Shown piece by piece: positions 35,742 through 46,506 of a stretch of 64,000 nucleotides of DNA. The position numbers and the translations under genes were made by a program. How positions within the stretch are numbered: position 1 is the first letter of the stretch; the number at the start of each line of letters is the position of its first letter. The stretch comes from Cantharellus purpuraceus (taxonomy: Eukaryota > Basidiomycota > Agaricomycetes > Cantharellales > Hydnaceae). Location of the stretch: contig JALBUN010000045.1 of the NCBI GenBank assembly GCA_025174535.1, positions 992,001 through 1,056,000 on the forward strand, in the 5' to 3' direction. Under the pieces are notes generated by a model. It worked only from the letters and a program-made list of their open reading frames with translations, did no database searches and was not told where the DNA came from.

Positions 35742-38709
35742 TCACACCTTGTGCCCTATCAATGCCCGAACGAGCTTCTCTGCAACCTCGTCAGGTTCCT
35801 GTCTCGCCATCTCTATCACGCTCAACAACTTCTTGACCCCAATTTGTAGCGTCCCTGGGCCAGTCTCAAACTCATCATCCCCATCGCTAAACCCAGCTTG
35901 TCTGAGCATGTTGATAGTACGGTTCAACTCCTCTTCTCTCGTGAAGAGGCTGACCTCCCTCAACACCTTCTTGACGGAGCGAAGCGTAGTCATTGGGGGG
36001 ACATAAATGTCGGAATCGAATACTTCCGACATTTGGAGATCGGTCAACATACTACGGTTGGAAGTTGTAGCGATAATGAGTAACCGCCGGCCCTAATATC
36101 CGAGAACCTTAGCCCAAACAATACAGTTACCAAGGAATCATACCTTTGGAGGGTTTCGCTGAAGAAGAACCAAAAGAGCCTGCAAAACCGCATTTGAGAA
36201 GCGCGGGCCAACAGGAACCCAACCTGGCCCGATGTTTAAATAATCAGCTAAAGTACTTCAGATGAGAACAGTCTCACCGAGATGCCGCTCAATGTTATCT
36301 AGAACAATAACGCTCAGGGGGCTCTTGTAGCTATCCGCGAATACCTTGTTGATGGCAGCAACTTGTTGAGATTCGGAGAACCCCACCATATTTTCGGGTG
36401 TTATAAGCTTGATGAAAGGAAATTCAGACGTTTTTGCTATTGTTGCGGCCAATGCTGTCTTTCCTGATCCTGTTGGGCCATGGAGAAGGAGGGTTACCCG
36501 AGGAGTGCGAATTGAACTCCGTACTTGCTCAACGAACAGTGCACCATCTTGCAATATGGTCTAGATAGAAATATGGGATTAAAATCGGCTGCAAGCGAAT
36601 ATTGGCTTGGACACTCACTCCCACGTTGGCATGGAAATGGTAGATACCATTCTGCACAACTGTCTGCAGTTCCTCGTCGGAGACACCGAAGGCTGGGTGA
36701 ACTTCGTCGAAAGCATGCATGAAGTCGTCCCTGTTAACTCGTAATTGGTCGATATCATCTGATATTCCCGCCATAGTCCCAACCTATCTGAACTGTTACA
36801 CCACCCTCCATATGCTCACGCGATTGACACACCTTGACGTGTCGGTTGAATGCGAAACTTGTTGCACTTTTGACCAAACCTCCTATTTCTGCTCCAGAGA
36901 AATTCTTTGTCAAAGCGGCAAGTTCTGCCAAATCAACATCATTATCCATAACTTTGTTGGTCCTCATTTTTGCTGTATGTATATTTAAGATCTGATGCCG
37001 ACCGTGCTCGTCTGGCAGGGAAATTTCCATATGAACTTCGAGACGGCCTGGACGCAGGAGCGCCTCATCAATCATGTCCAAGCGATTGGTCATGCCAATG
37101 AGGAGGATATTGTTCAGTTGATCAACACCGTCCATCTCGACAAAAGGTCAGCACATTACAAAGATTTGGCAGATAATTGCATACTTTGGAGAGTAGCTGA
37201 TTGACAACACTGTCTCCTACACCGGTGCCACCACCTGCACCAGACCCACGCTGTTTGCAAATGGCATCTAACTCATCAAAGATAATGATGTGGAGACCGC
37301 TCTCGTCGCCCTTTTGCTTGTACTGCGTCCAGCCAAATAAGCTTAATTGATGAGATCGAACAAGGAAGCATACAAACCTCCGCTTCTGCGTCGGCAAAAA
37401 GCTTACGTATATTCTCCTCAGATGCACCAACAAATTTGTTCAGGATTTCTGGACCATTCACAATCTTTGGCTCCCGGGCATTGAGCATTTTACCAATTTG
37501 TCGCGCCATCAGCGTCTTTCCGGTTCCGGGTGGTCCAAAGAGTAGGATACCTATATTAGAATGGGGGACGCGTCTATAGAGGATATTAGGATCATGCACA
37601 TACCCTTCACATGTTGGATGCCAAGCTTGTCCACAAGACCAGGTGGAAACACGCGAGATGCAAATGCACGTCGAAAGATCACACTGAACTCTGAATCCAA
37701 TCCACCAATCCCCATGTCTTCAAATTTGAAATTTGGTGCGAGAATCGCATTAGAAGGAGCTCTGAGGCCATTCAGTAGAGAATCAAGTGCCAGCGCAAGC
37801 TTTGCAAACGCACTTCTTATCGCTACTTTTGATTTTGATGCGGCTGTCTGCAGCCTTGATGAATACAACATCCGTTCGATCCATCAACACACCCATGTGC
37901 GAAATGCCTTGTGCCGAACCTCTCTGTTTCTGCTGGCCATCCGCAAGCTGGAGCACACTCAGACCCTTGACACCAGCCTTCAAGTTATGCCCATGAAAGT
38001 CAAATACCAACTGCTGGTTCAACGTGAAAATCTGTCCATTGAATGCTCTCATAAAGCTTTGAGCCATCTCGTCCGCAGAAAATTGCTCGGAAATTTCTAG
38101 ACCGCGTTTCCAGAATCCCACTTCTAAGTCTAAGGAATCAAGGAAGACTTCCGCAGGGGGTATATCCATTGGGGATATTGTGACTTCGTCGCCTGCAATT
38201 GAGAGGCCTATCCATTGCCGCTGGCTCGAAGAAGCACCAATTTGTCCGTGAGCGAGCCTCCCAGTGTTGTCGTGCCTGGTTATTGAAAGTATGAATATAT
38301 GGTACACATACCAAAGGTTGAACTGACTTCGTAGTCAATGGAAATTGGCGATTCACCATCACATGCACGCCTGCCGGGAAGTCGGAGGGGTAAACTATGA
38401 GGCAGTTGGACAATGCCAACGCTGGACTGGGACATTCCACAACAGAGAACCTGGGACAAGCTGAAAATCAGAATCTCATGTACGTCATGTACGTGCCATG
38501 CAAACGCACCGGCCGCTTGCTATTTGAGGCTGTTGTTTGCTACCAGCTAGGGGACCCGTACGCATATCCCGAGGAGCTTCGTCCATGCGTGGCGGAGGGA
38601 CACGATTGGACCTAGGTCCTGAGGGCAGTGAGGCATAGTTTTGGTTGTCAGGAAGGCGTCCATAAGTGGCGCCTGTCGGCGGTTGAGGATCTCTCCTGAA
38701 GAAGGCCAT
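35742..38709 (-). CDS. SEC18: Vesicular-fusion ATPase Sec18/NSF
   Basis: Hexameric AAA+ ATPase that disassembles SNARE complexes with alpha-SNAP after membrane fusion. The start [20 protein letters not shown] (38709) leads into the N domain ([24 protein letters not shown]-type segments). D1 begins [20 protein letters not shown] with Walker [17 protein letters not shown] (about 37530), Walker [18 protein letters not shown] and the arginine-finger region [18 protein letters not shown]2 has Walker [19 protein letters not shown] (about 36460) and the ATP-binding, weakly catalytic Walker [13 protein letters not shown]. The C terminus [18 protein letters not shown] stops at 35742. About ten short introns interrupt it. 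Order and length match fungal Sec18 (about 800 residues). Confidence 0.95.
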
Positions 38710-38960
38710 GGATCCGGTGTATGTTATAGTAAGGAACGCTCCAAGATAGAGTAAAGAGAGATGTATAGACTGTAGATATCGAAATCAATATGCCCACAAG
38801 GGAGAATACTGTGCGTCGTTGTGTCACTCATGTCACACACACGCCTCGACAGTGACGCTCAACCACTCAATTAATACCATTATAATGCGAACATACTCGA
38901 TTATAATGGCAGTAACAACAGAATAATATGGATTGACCGCACTCCGAGCTTGTCCACAGG

Positions 38961-40642
38961 CTATGACACCTCCACACCAGTACTCCCTTTGCTTCCCCAC
39001 ACATCAAGTACCGCTTTCGTCACACCCATTCGGCGTCCAGTCCAGTTCTCCTCTCCAACATCCTCTGCCCAGTCTTCATCATTCCCCCAGGTATCCCAGG
39101 CCTGCTCCACTGGTTCTCTGTGAACTTTTGCGTGTGAGGCGCCTTGCGAAAGTGTTGACCGATGGCGTTTACGCGGTTGTGTTTTGGGCGGAGAGGGAGA
39201 CAAAGGGTATGATGACAATGAATTCTGGGTGGCTTTGCTGACAGTGGGTGATGGGGTGACTGATATGGTGTAATGTGTGCCATTTGACAGTTGGGAAGGA
39301 GGTCGCTTGATTGGAGGCGGCGGAGATCGCCTCTTAGATCTTTTTGACCTTAATGACGATGTGCTGGAAGATGTCGACATAGAACCAGGGCTTATGGGGC
39401 TGGTATGGGCGCTGACTGCTGCAGAGGTGGAACGTTCTGGAGGATATGAATGGTTTATCGAGGATGACTCCACAAGAGTAGTCGATGATCCAGATGCCAT
39501 CGACTTGTTCTCAATAACATCGTCACGCTTTGGAAATTTTTGCTGCGGAGTAGGTGGTGTTTCAATGTCATGTCTTCTTTGGGAGCGGAGAGCCTCGTCG
39601 TTGTCATCGTCATCGTCAGGATCATGGAAGAGAGGCTGGTGAGAAGGGTCATTGGTTGACCAAGCACCCTCATCGGTATACATTGAGGTAGATGCCTTGA
39701 CGATAGAGTCGATAAGCCAGAATTGCAAAATATTCATTAGGATCGGGAAGATGCCCATAACACTAAAGATGACCCAATCAACTTGATTGCTATATAAACA
39801 TCTAGAGTGTGAGACTCACAATATGACCTGTAGTCTATCGTTGTTACCAGTCCATCCAAGTAACCACTTGCCGACAGTGAAGATACCTGGCCAAGCAGCG
39901 AACAAGCCAACCATAAGGAGCTTCATAGTCAATATAGTGAACACATAGACAGCAGCCTGCCGTCCCCAAAATGCGATCGAAGGAGGATCCCCATACTCTC
40001 CTGATCGAAACCCTTTGAGCTGCAGATAGTCCGTGAGAAGCTTGTCAGCCCCATGAAGTACCAAATAAATATAGCCAACGCCTTGAAGCGAATAAAAGGA
40101 GAGCAAAGTCAGGAAGCTGTTATAAGGACATACGTCCTACCTCACCAATGGTGGTATCTATAAGGACGTTGAGGAAATATAAATTGCATGGGTTGCCTTG
40201 TGCAACTTGGGCTACGATGTCGGATATGAATAGGTTCAGTCCATGCACAAAAGCCTGCCCTAATACTTGCTTGGACACGTCAAACAACCTATAAAAGCAT
40301 CAAACTCTTTACCCCTGTTAACTCCGGCGAACTAGCAATGGAACTGCGCACCATATACGCCATGGTCGCATCGGCGTTTCTCTCTGCCGCTTGAATATCA
40401 GTGAAGCAATTACCAATCCCCCCATCAGTGCCTGGACTACCTGGAGTAGCACAGAAGCAAAACAAGCATAGGTCAGATCCCGGGGTAAAGCCTCTCACGC
40501 GCACGACGCGTACCAGCGCAGTCGGCCCAAGTAGACGACATGCGCCTTTATCGACGGGAAGACTAGAATAGGGAAATGTCGATGGATAATCCGGGTGTTC
40601 GACATGAACCAGCTGCTCGTGTTGGGGGAAAGCGAAATCCAT
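38961..40642 (-). CDS. STIMATE/TMEM110-family multipass membrane protein
   Basis: Homologue of the vertebrate ER protein STIMATE and of fungal proteins described as vacuolar membrane proteins. From ATG 40642 the first exon reads into DKGACRLLGPTALV. Exon 2 continues VVQALMGGLVIASLIFKRQR then PMRPWRIW. Exon 3 is LFDVSKQVLGQAFVHGLNLF with CNLYFLNVLIDTTIG. The next exon is GVGYIYLVLHGADKLLTDYL, and a later one VMGIFPILMNILQFWLIDS. Four to five membrane segments are predicted. The C-terminal cytosolic tail of about 240 residues is Ser/Pro rich with basic clusters and an acidic patch, stop at 38961. In animals STIMATE supports STIM1 at ER-plasma membrane junctions; fungi lack STIM/Orai, so the fungal role must differ. 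Confidence 0.85.
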
Positions 40643-41861
40643 GATTCAGAGGTGGCCAAGCCACCTTCCTTACGTATGCATTGCCGCTGGGTGACCGTGA
40701 GACAAGTTGGCCTTGCCGTGAACATACAAAAGTTTTGCTGGCTCTCGTGGGGTCTAGAACTTATCATTTCATACTATCCACTATTTAACACCAGTCTCTT
40801 GGACTTGCTCATATGTTACTGAGAGTTTGGTTTAGAACAGTATACATCACTGCTTATCCTGATGCATGATGGTCCGTGCCCTGAGAATATTTCCACAAGA
40901 ACATTTCATCTTCGCAGGGCCATCGGTCTTGTACATCACGATGTCTCCTTTTCCTAAACCATCGGTGATCTGGACCTTACGATGCGCATACTATGGGAGA
41001 CACCAAACTCCTTTGTGTTCCAATACATTCTCCTGATTGGAACTTGTTTTTTTCGTGTCGTTGGCCAACTTGAATGTCACACTTGGATTTCTTAGGAGGG
41101 GCCTCATATATTGGCCCCACAAGAGTTTCAGTAAGGAAACAACCCCCCCCCCCCCCCAACCCCATTAATCTGTCTTCTATATGGGCGCCGAAGCTTCAAT
41201 ATTTCAATGACCATAATCATAGGTCTGATTTCCGTAGGACTCGATCAGCTGCAAGAGAATACAATGACTACAATGACTTCTGTTCACACCGCGTTATCGC
41301 GAGTGGACAGGACCATTCTCTTAGCCATTTTTCATTGATCAAGTGTTATCTCTGGCTCCCATTCACGCACTAGCCGAGGTGCCTCTACTACTACCCAGTC
41401 CCCATTTTTCAGGACAGTGTCCATACCAAACGGGGAGCAAACTTTTCACCGTCGAGATTATCTGCAGATTGTTCACGAACTATGAATACACGCTATCATG
41501 GAGATTGCTTTTGGCAAACTGCACCCTGAAGTAAGTGTTTGACAATTAACGGAAGTAGCACACGAAAGTTGGGTTTATCTTGGTAAAGATTATATTATAG
41601 ATGTTTACATCGGCTTGGATAGTATCTCATCTATAAACCATTTGGCGTGCCAGGAGGTTTATAGGAGAGAGAAGATAACCATGCCTGGAGTGAGAAGTGA
41701 TATCTGCAGATAGGGAAGGGCATATTCGCAGGTACATCATTGCCGTGACACCAGATGCGACTAGCACAGAAGTCCATTCCCGTTGGATGTTTTAAATAAA
41801 GCTACAATGACTCTGCACATAAAATCAATAAAGCGAGTAATATTTCGAGCACCATGATTAC
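40643..41861. other. Intergenic region between STIMATE-like gene and STS2
   Basis: No supported exon. Includes a run of 15 cytosines at 41143-41157 and AT-rich sequence. The part next to 40643 is the presumed promoter of the membrane protein gene; the part next to 41861 is the STS2 3' flank. Confidence 0.5.
41143..41157 (+). repeat. Homopolymer of 15 cytosines
   Basis: Uninterrupted C15 tract in non-coding DNA, G15 on the opposite strand; second such tract in the window besides 12888-12901. Confidence 0.9.
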
Positions 41862-43026
41862 CTAGTTTTTGATATCTTTTAGTACACGTCGTGACGCAAA
41901 TAACTCCACAATTCGGGTCTTCTTGATCTCGGGGCCTTTTGGGCCAAAGTAGCGCCCTGACATGAAGCTCCAATGGAGATTGGCTATGAGCCATCCCTCG
42001 AGACTTCCAGCGTAACGTTCCACGTCCTTGTCGATTTCCGGACCCCACTTGGGTAGACTTCGCCGATTTTCGCGGAAGGTGGCCAGGACGTTAATGCACA
42101 TATCTCCAACGCGGTCCACTGCATCCTGAATTTCCAGGCCTTCGGCGTTCATCAAAACGGTGATCATGTTATACGTCTCGCCGCAAGCTTGCTCCTTGTT
42201 GAATGAGAAGATATCCTGGCAATGACTTCATTCACATGGTGCACAGAATGCAATAGACTTGCATACGTACGTTTGACCATGTGCAAAAGTCATTCACACA
42301 CTGTTTGAGAGATCCTACAACGGGATCCTCGACCACGCAGTCGGGAAGATCGATGTCAAGAGTGTATTCAAGGAAATCCATCAAAGGCTTGAGCCCGCTG
42401 CTGTCTCGTCGAATATCAATGTACTCCTGAGTCGTGGGGATAACACCAGTCTGACGATGCTTCGATTGCAGATGTCGAGCATCGAAGAATAATCCTAGGT
42501 TCTCCTTGAGCCGTGCTTGAAATCCAGGTCCCCCATTTCGTGTGCATCGAAGCCAGAGGCTGCATGTCAAGGTAGGTGAGTGGTGTGCTGTTATAGCAAT
42601 CAATCAGGCTCACTCTCGTGCCAGCTTGCTCACGTCGGGTTCCTGCTTCGGGTGTAGCTTTCCTACTGCGTGAGTGGGACGATACGCCTCGGGGAACCAG
42701 AAGGCGTTCATGACAATGTCTGCGATCATTTCGTTTCCCTTGATCATCAGTCCTTCGGAGACGTCGCCGTAGAGGAATATAAGCTGCATAAAGTCGCAAC
42801 TACACCGTAGTCGATCGTCATTGGTGTCGTAGTATGCATGGGCCGAAAGTTTCCCTGCCGCAAGGACCGACAAGTGGCGACGTTTCTCCTCGGTGAAATT
42901 ACTGCATCCCTTCGAGTACCAGAAATCAGAAGCAGCAGCAACGGCATCTCCATTCTGATGATATCTGAGAGGATAGTCGCAGTGGGATAGGAGATTAGGA
43001 AGTTGAAAAGTGCGTAGGGGAGCCAT
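41862..43026 (-). CDS. Sesquiterpene synthase paralogue STS2, altered Asp-rich motif
   Basis: Class I terpene synthase-like protein of 351 residues from exons 43026-42614, 42559-42271 and 42215-41862, with intron positions identical to STS1 and STS3. Exon 2 starts DLWLRCTRNGGPGF and contains MDFLEYTLDIDLPD. The second metal motif is intact and spans intron 2 (N, then DIFSFNKEQACGETYN), and the RYFG motif is intact. The aspartate-rich motif is not: where STS1 has DDLSD, STS2 has GDVSE at residues 87-91 (42768-42754), losing the first, usually essential, metal-binding Asp. The gene is otherwise open and well spliced, so it is not an obvious pseudogene. It may have weak or altered activity, an alternative substrate geometry, or no cyclase activity. 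The start MAPLRTFQLP aligns with STS1; an upstream in-frame ATG at 43098 exists. Confidence 0.88.
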
Positions 43027-45331
43027 TGGAAGTGTGAGGAGGTCCTGACGAATTGAATGAAGAGCTAGGTGCATTTGCGTGCATCTTTTATAAGTCACGG
43101 AGCCCTTTGTGCCTCGAGTCGAACATGTGCTTAGAATTCAATACTAATCGGTTACAACTATCCACGTTTATGGCGTGGGTGATGGATGGATAGCCTTTTG
43201 CGATGCAGGAATACATATGGTTCATACCCCATGGAAAGTGGACAAGAGGCGTCCCAGTTGTCGTCCCGGAAGTGTAGGTAGCCAAGGCAATGCAAGTCCT
43301 GAGTGCTATGTAGGAGAGAGACTACAAACCTGCAGTCAGTGAAGCACTGACAACATCGAAAATCTTCCAGGAACATGTGGGATGTTATGATTAACTGGGC
43401 TCTATTCAGGGCTGAAACGTTGGAGCGACCGGGACTTTCTGATGCACAGGAAACGCAGACCAGTAGGTGGCAGAGGACAAACACTAGAAGTTGAAGCCCA
43501 AAGAATATTCACCGTATGAAGGGAGGAAGGTCGGCTCGGAGACGATGGTCCTCTAGTACTCCGTGTCCCATCGGTTTGGAAGTACCCCCAATCTGTCCAA
43601 TGATAAGACTCCAAGAAGCCTCCGTGACAGGTGGTACCCGGACCTATGTCACGGTGACTCCAAATTTGCGGCCTTGCTGGTTGCCTGGAGCTTTGAGGTT
43701 AGGGCGTTTCAGCACAGCAGTAGGGCGAAAAAAGTCTACGCTGAGTCATGGAATATCGTGATCCAATGGACGCGCGTACCGGGTTCCGGCTTTCGTTGAT
43801 CCTGCCCAGTCGAATCAGTGCCAAATTACGGAATTTGGTTCATCGGGAGAAGCATGCAGCAGGTCCCAACACTATAGACAGTCGTATCCCCGCTTCTGCG
43901 ATCAATGAAGCCCGAACACCAGTGTAACTTCGATAATGGGCCCGGGTATAAGTATATTTATATAGACCGAAACTTCCGACCTCGGTAATAGATACCCCGT
44001 CTATACATGCATCTCTAAGCTTTCGATTCACCCGTGGCCGTGAGGTCTATGCGAGTGAGCCCAGATCCAGCGTGGTACAACTACCAAGGCAGCTGAGTCA
44101 ATAGACTCGGACAGAACCATCAGACGACTCAGATTCGCCGGTAAATAAAAATATGAGGTTACTCTTTGGAATGTATCTAATCGGAATTTTGGGATAGTGT
44201 ACAAAGAGACGATTGTACCTTTGTTGTAGTTATGATCAGAGTTGGTACGAATATTTTTCAAGAGGAGAACGAAAAGTGTGCCTAGCGAAAGTTTGGAAAG
44301 TTTGGTCGACCGAGAGTCGGTGAGAAATTGTCAGTTCTCGCCCCAATTTAGACATCACCGGAGTAGACGAGAATTGAAACTGCACTCTTTACTAACCAAT
44401 GATCAACCTCATGATTTGATGGCCTGTGCAAGTCTGTACGTGGGTTTGACGGAGAATGATATCACACTGTATGTTGGTTTTAAGGACAATCAACCAGACA
44501 CTAGCTGATGACAATTTTCACATAAACCAGATGTTAAGCGATGCTTTTCTGATTTGCCCCTGAAAGGTGATGTCAAGGGCTCGACCAGAGACCGAGCTTA
44601 TGATACAGCGCCTCTGGATGGACCTTGTAGCAAGACTTCATGTCTGTTATAGGAGGCAACAGTCAACGGTGCATAAGGGGATGTGTGTGGCGTGTGCCTT
44701 GCACCCTCCAACTCATAACTGCACATTTGAAATGATACGAGGATTGCAGATCATCACTCATCCATTTCATCTAGATACTACGTGCTTGTAACATGCCATA
44801 GAGTACCGTGTGGTCTTCCCACGGGATCTCGCAGAGGCAGGTTTCAAAGATCTATATAAAGGCTTTGTGTGCAACTTGCAAAAGTCAAAAGATTCCCCGC
44901 TCAAGCCCAGATACAAACGTCGGGTTCTGGTTGTTCCGCTTGTACAGGACTAACGCCAGACGCCACAAGAGGCGCTTCCAACACGTGCATGTAAATGCAT
45001 CAACATGGTCGCTATAGTAATTTCTTTCACAAGGGTTTGTTACCAATCAACGGTATATAATGGGCGTTTGATCTGCAGGGAGAATACAGCCAAGTTGGCG
45101 GGCTCCATCAAATACTTTATGCGTATTAATAACAAAGGAGAGGTGCAACTTAATAAGAGGAAAGATATTAAATGCGTCGAGCAGGCAGGGTGGGTACTAA
45201 GGTAGGTGGGCGGTGTCATTACACAACGAATAGCGTTTATATCTCTGCGTGATTCAAATGGGAGTCTGGTAAGAAGGTCGTCCAGATATTAGCCAGACAC
45301 ACAATTTTAAAATATGTTAGCCATACCGTAC
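43027..45331. other. Intergenic region between STS2 and STS3, no supported gene
   Basis: About 2.3 kb with only short unrelated frames. STS2 and STS3 lie head-to-tail on the minus strand, so this holds the STS2 promoter (right of 43026) and the STS3 terminator. No obvious duplicated promoter or transposon ends were seen that would explain the gene duplication. Confidence 0.45.
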
Positions 45332-46506
45332 TTAATTTTTGACATCCTTGAAAACCTGTCTCGACGGAAGTAGTTCTACAACGCGAGTCTTCTTGATCTC
45401 GTAGCCCTTTGCACCAAAGTATCGCCCTGACAAGAAGCTCCAGTGAAGGCAGGCAATGAGCCAACTTTCGAGACCACGAATGTAACGATCCACATCCTTA
45501 TCAATCTGCGGACCCCATCTGAGAAGGAGCTTCCGGTTGTTGTGGAAGGTGTCAAGGACACCACAGCACATATCTCCAACGCGGTCCACTGCGTCCTGAA
45601 GTGCTAGGCCTTCGACCTTCATGAGAATGACAACCATGTTGTACGTCTCACCGCAGGCCTGTTCTTTGTTGAATGAGAAGATATCCTGAAGGTGATCTTA
45701 GGCACATGGCACAAAATGCGACAAATTTGCACACGTACGTTTGACCATGTGCAAAAATCATTCACACACTGTTTGAGAGATCCTACAACGGGATCCTCGA
45801 CCACGCAGTCGGGAAGATCGATGTCAAGAGTGTATTCAAGGAAATCCATCAGAGGCTTGAGCCCGCTGCTGTCTCGTCGAATATCAATGTACTCCTGAGT
45901 CGTGGGGATAACACCAGTCTGACGATGCTTCGATTGCAGATGTCGAGCATCGAAGAATAATCCTAGGTTCTCCTTGAGCCGTGCTTGAAATCCAGGTCCC
46001 CCATTTCGTGTGCATCGAAGCCAGAGGCTGCATGTCAAGGTAGGTGAGTGGTGGTGTGCTGTTATAGCAGTCAATCAGGCTCACTCTCGTGCCAGCTTGC
46101 TCACGTCGGGTTCCTGCTTCGGGTGTAGCTTTCCTACTGCGTGAGTGGGACGATACGCCTCGGGGAACCAGAAGGCGTTCATGACAATGTCTGCGATCAT
46201 TTCGTTTCCCTTGATCATCAGTCCTTCGGAGACGTCGCCGTAGAGGAATATAAGCTCTATAAAGTCGCAGCTACAGCGTAGTCGGTCGTCGTCGGTGTCA
46301 TAGTAGACAAATGCTGAAAGTTTCCCTGCCGCAAGGACCGACAGGCGGCGACGTTTCTCCTCGGTGAAATTACTGCATCCCCTGGAGTACCAGGCATCAG
46401 AAGCAGCAGCGATAGCGTCTCCGTTCTCATGATAAATGAGAGGATAGTGGCATGGGGAAATGAGGTCGGGAAGGAGAAAAGCATGGAGGAGATTAGATGG
46501 TACCAT
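45332..46506 (-). CDS. Sesquiterpene synthase paralogue STS3, altered Asp-rich motif
   Basis: Class I terpene synthase-like protein of 354 residues from exons 46506-46085, 46027-45739 and 45685-45332. It begins MVPSNLLHAFLLPD and has the YHENGDAIAAASDAWYSRG block. The Asp-rich motif is GDVSE at residues 90-94 (46239-46225), the same loss of the first Asp as in STS2. The second metal motif DIFSFNKEQACGETYN after intron 2 and the late RYFG are intact. Exon 2, intron 1 and the 3' part of exon 1 are almost identical to STS2, whereas the 5' part of exon 1 and exon 3 (VVILMKVEGLALQDAVDRVG) differ at many residues. No internal stops or splice defects were seen. A longer start at 46575 is possible but not supported by the paralogues. 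Confidence 0.88.
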
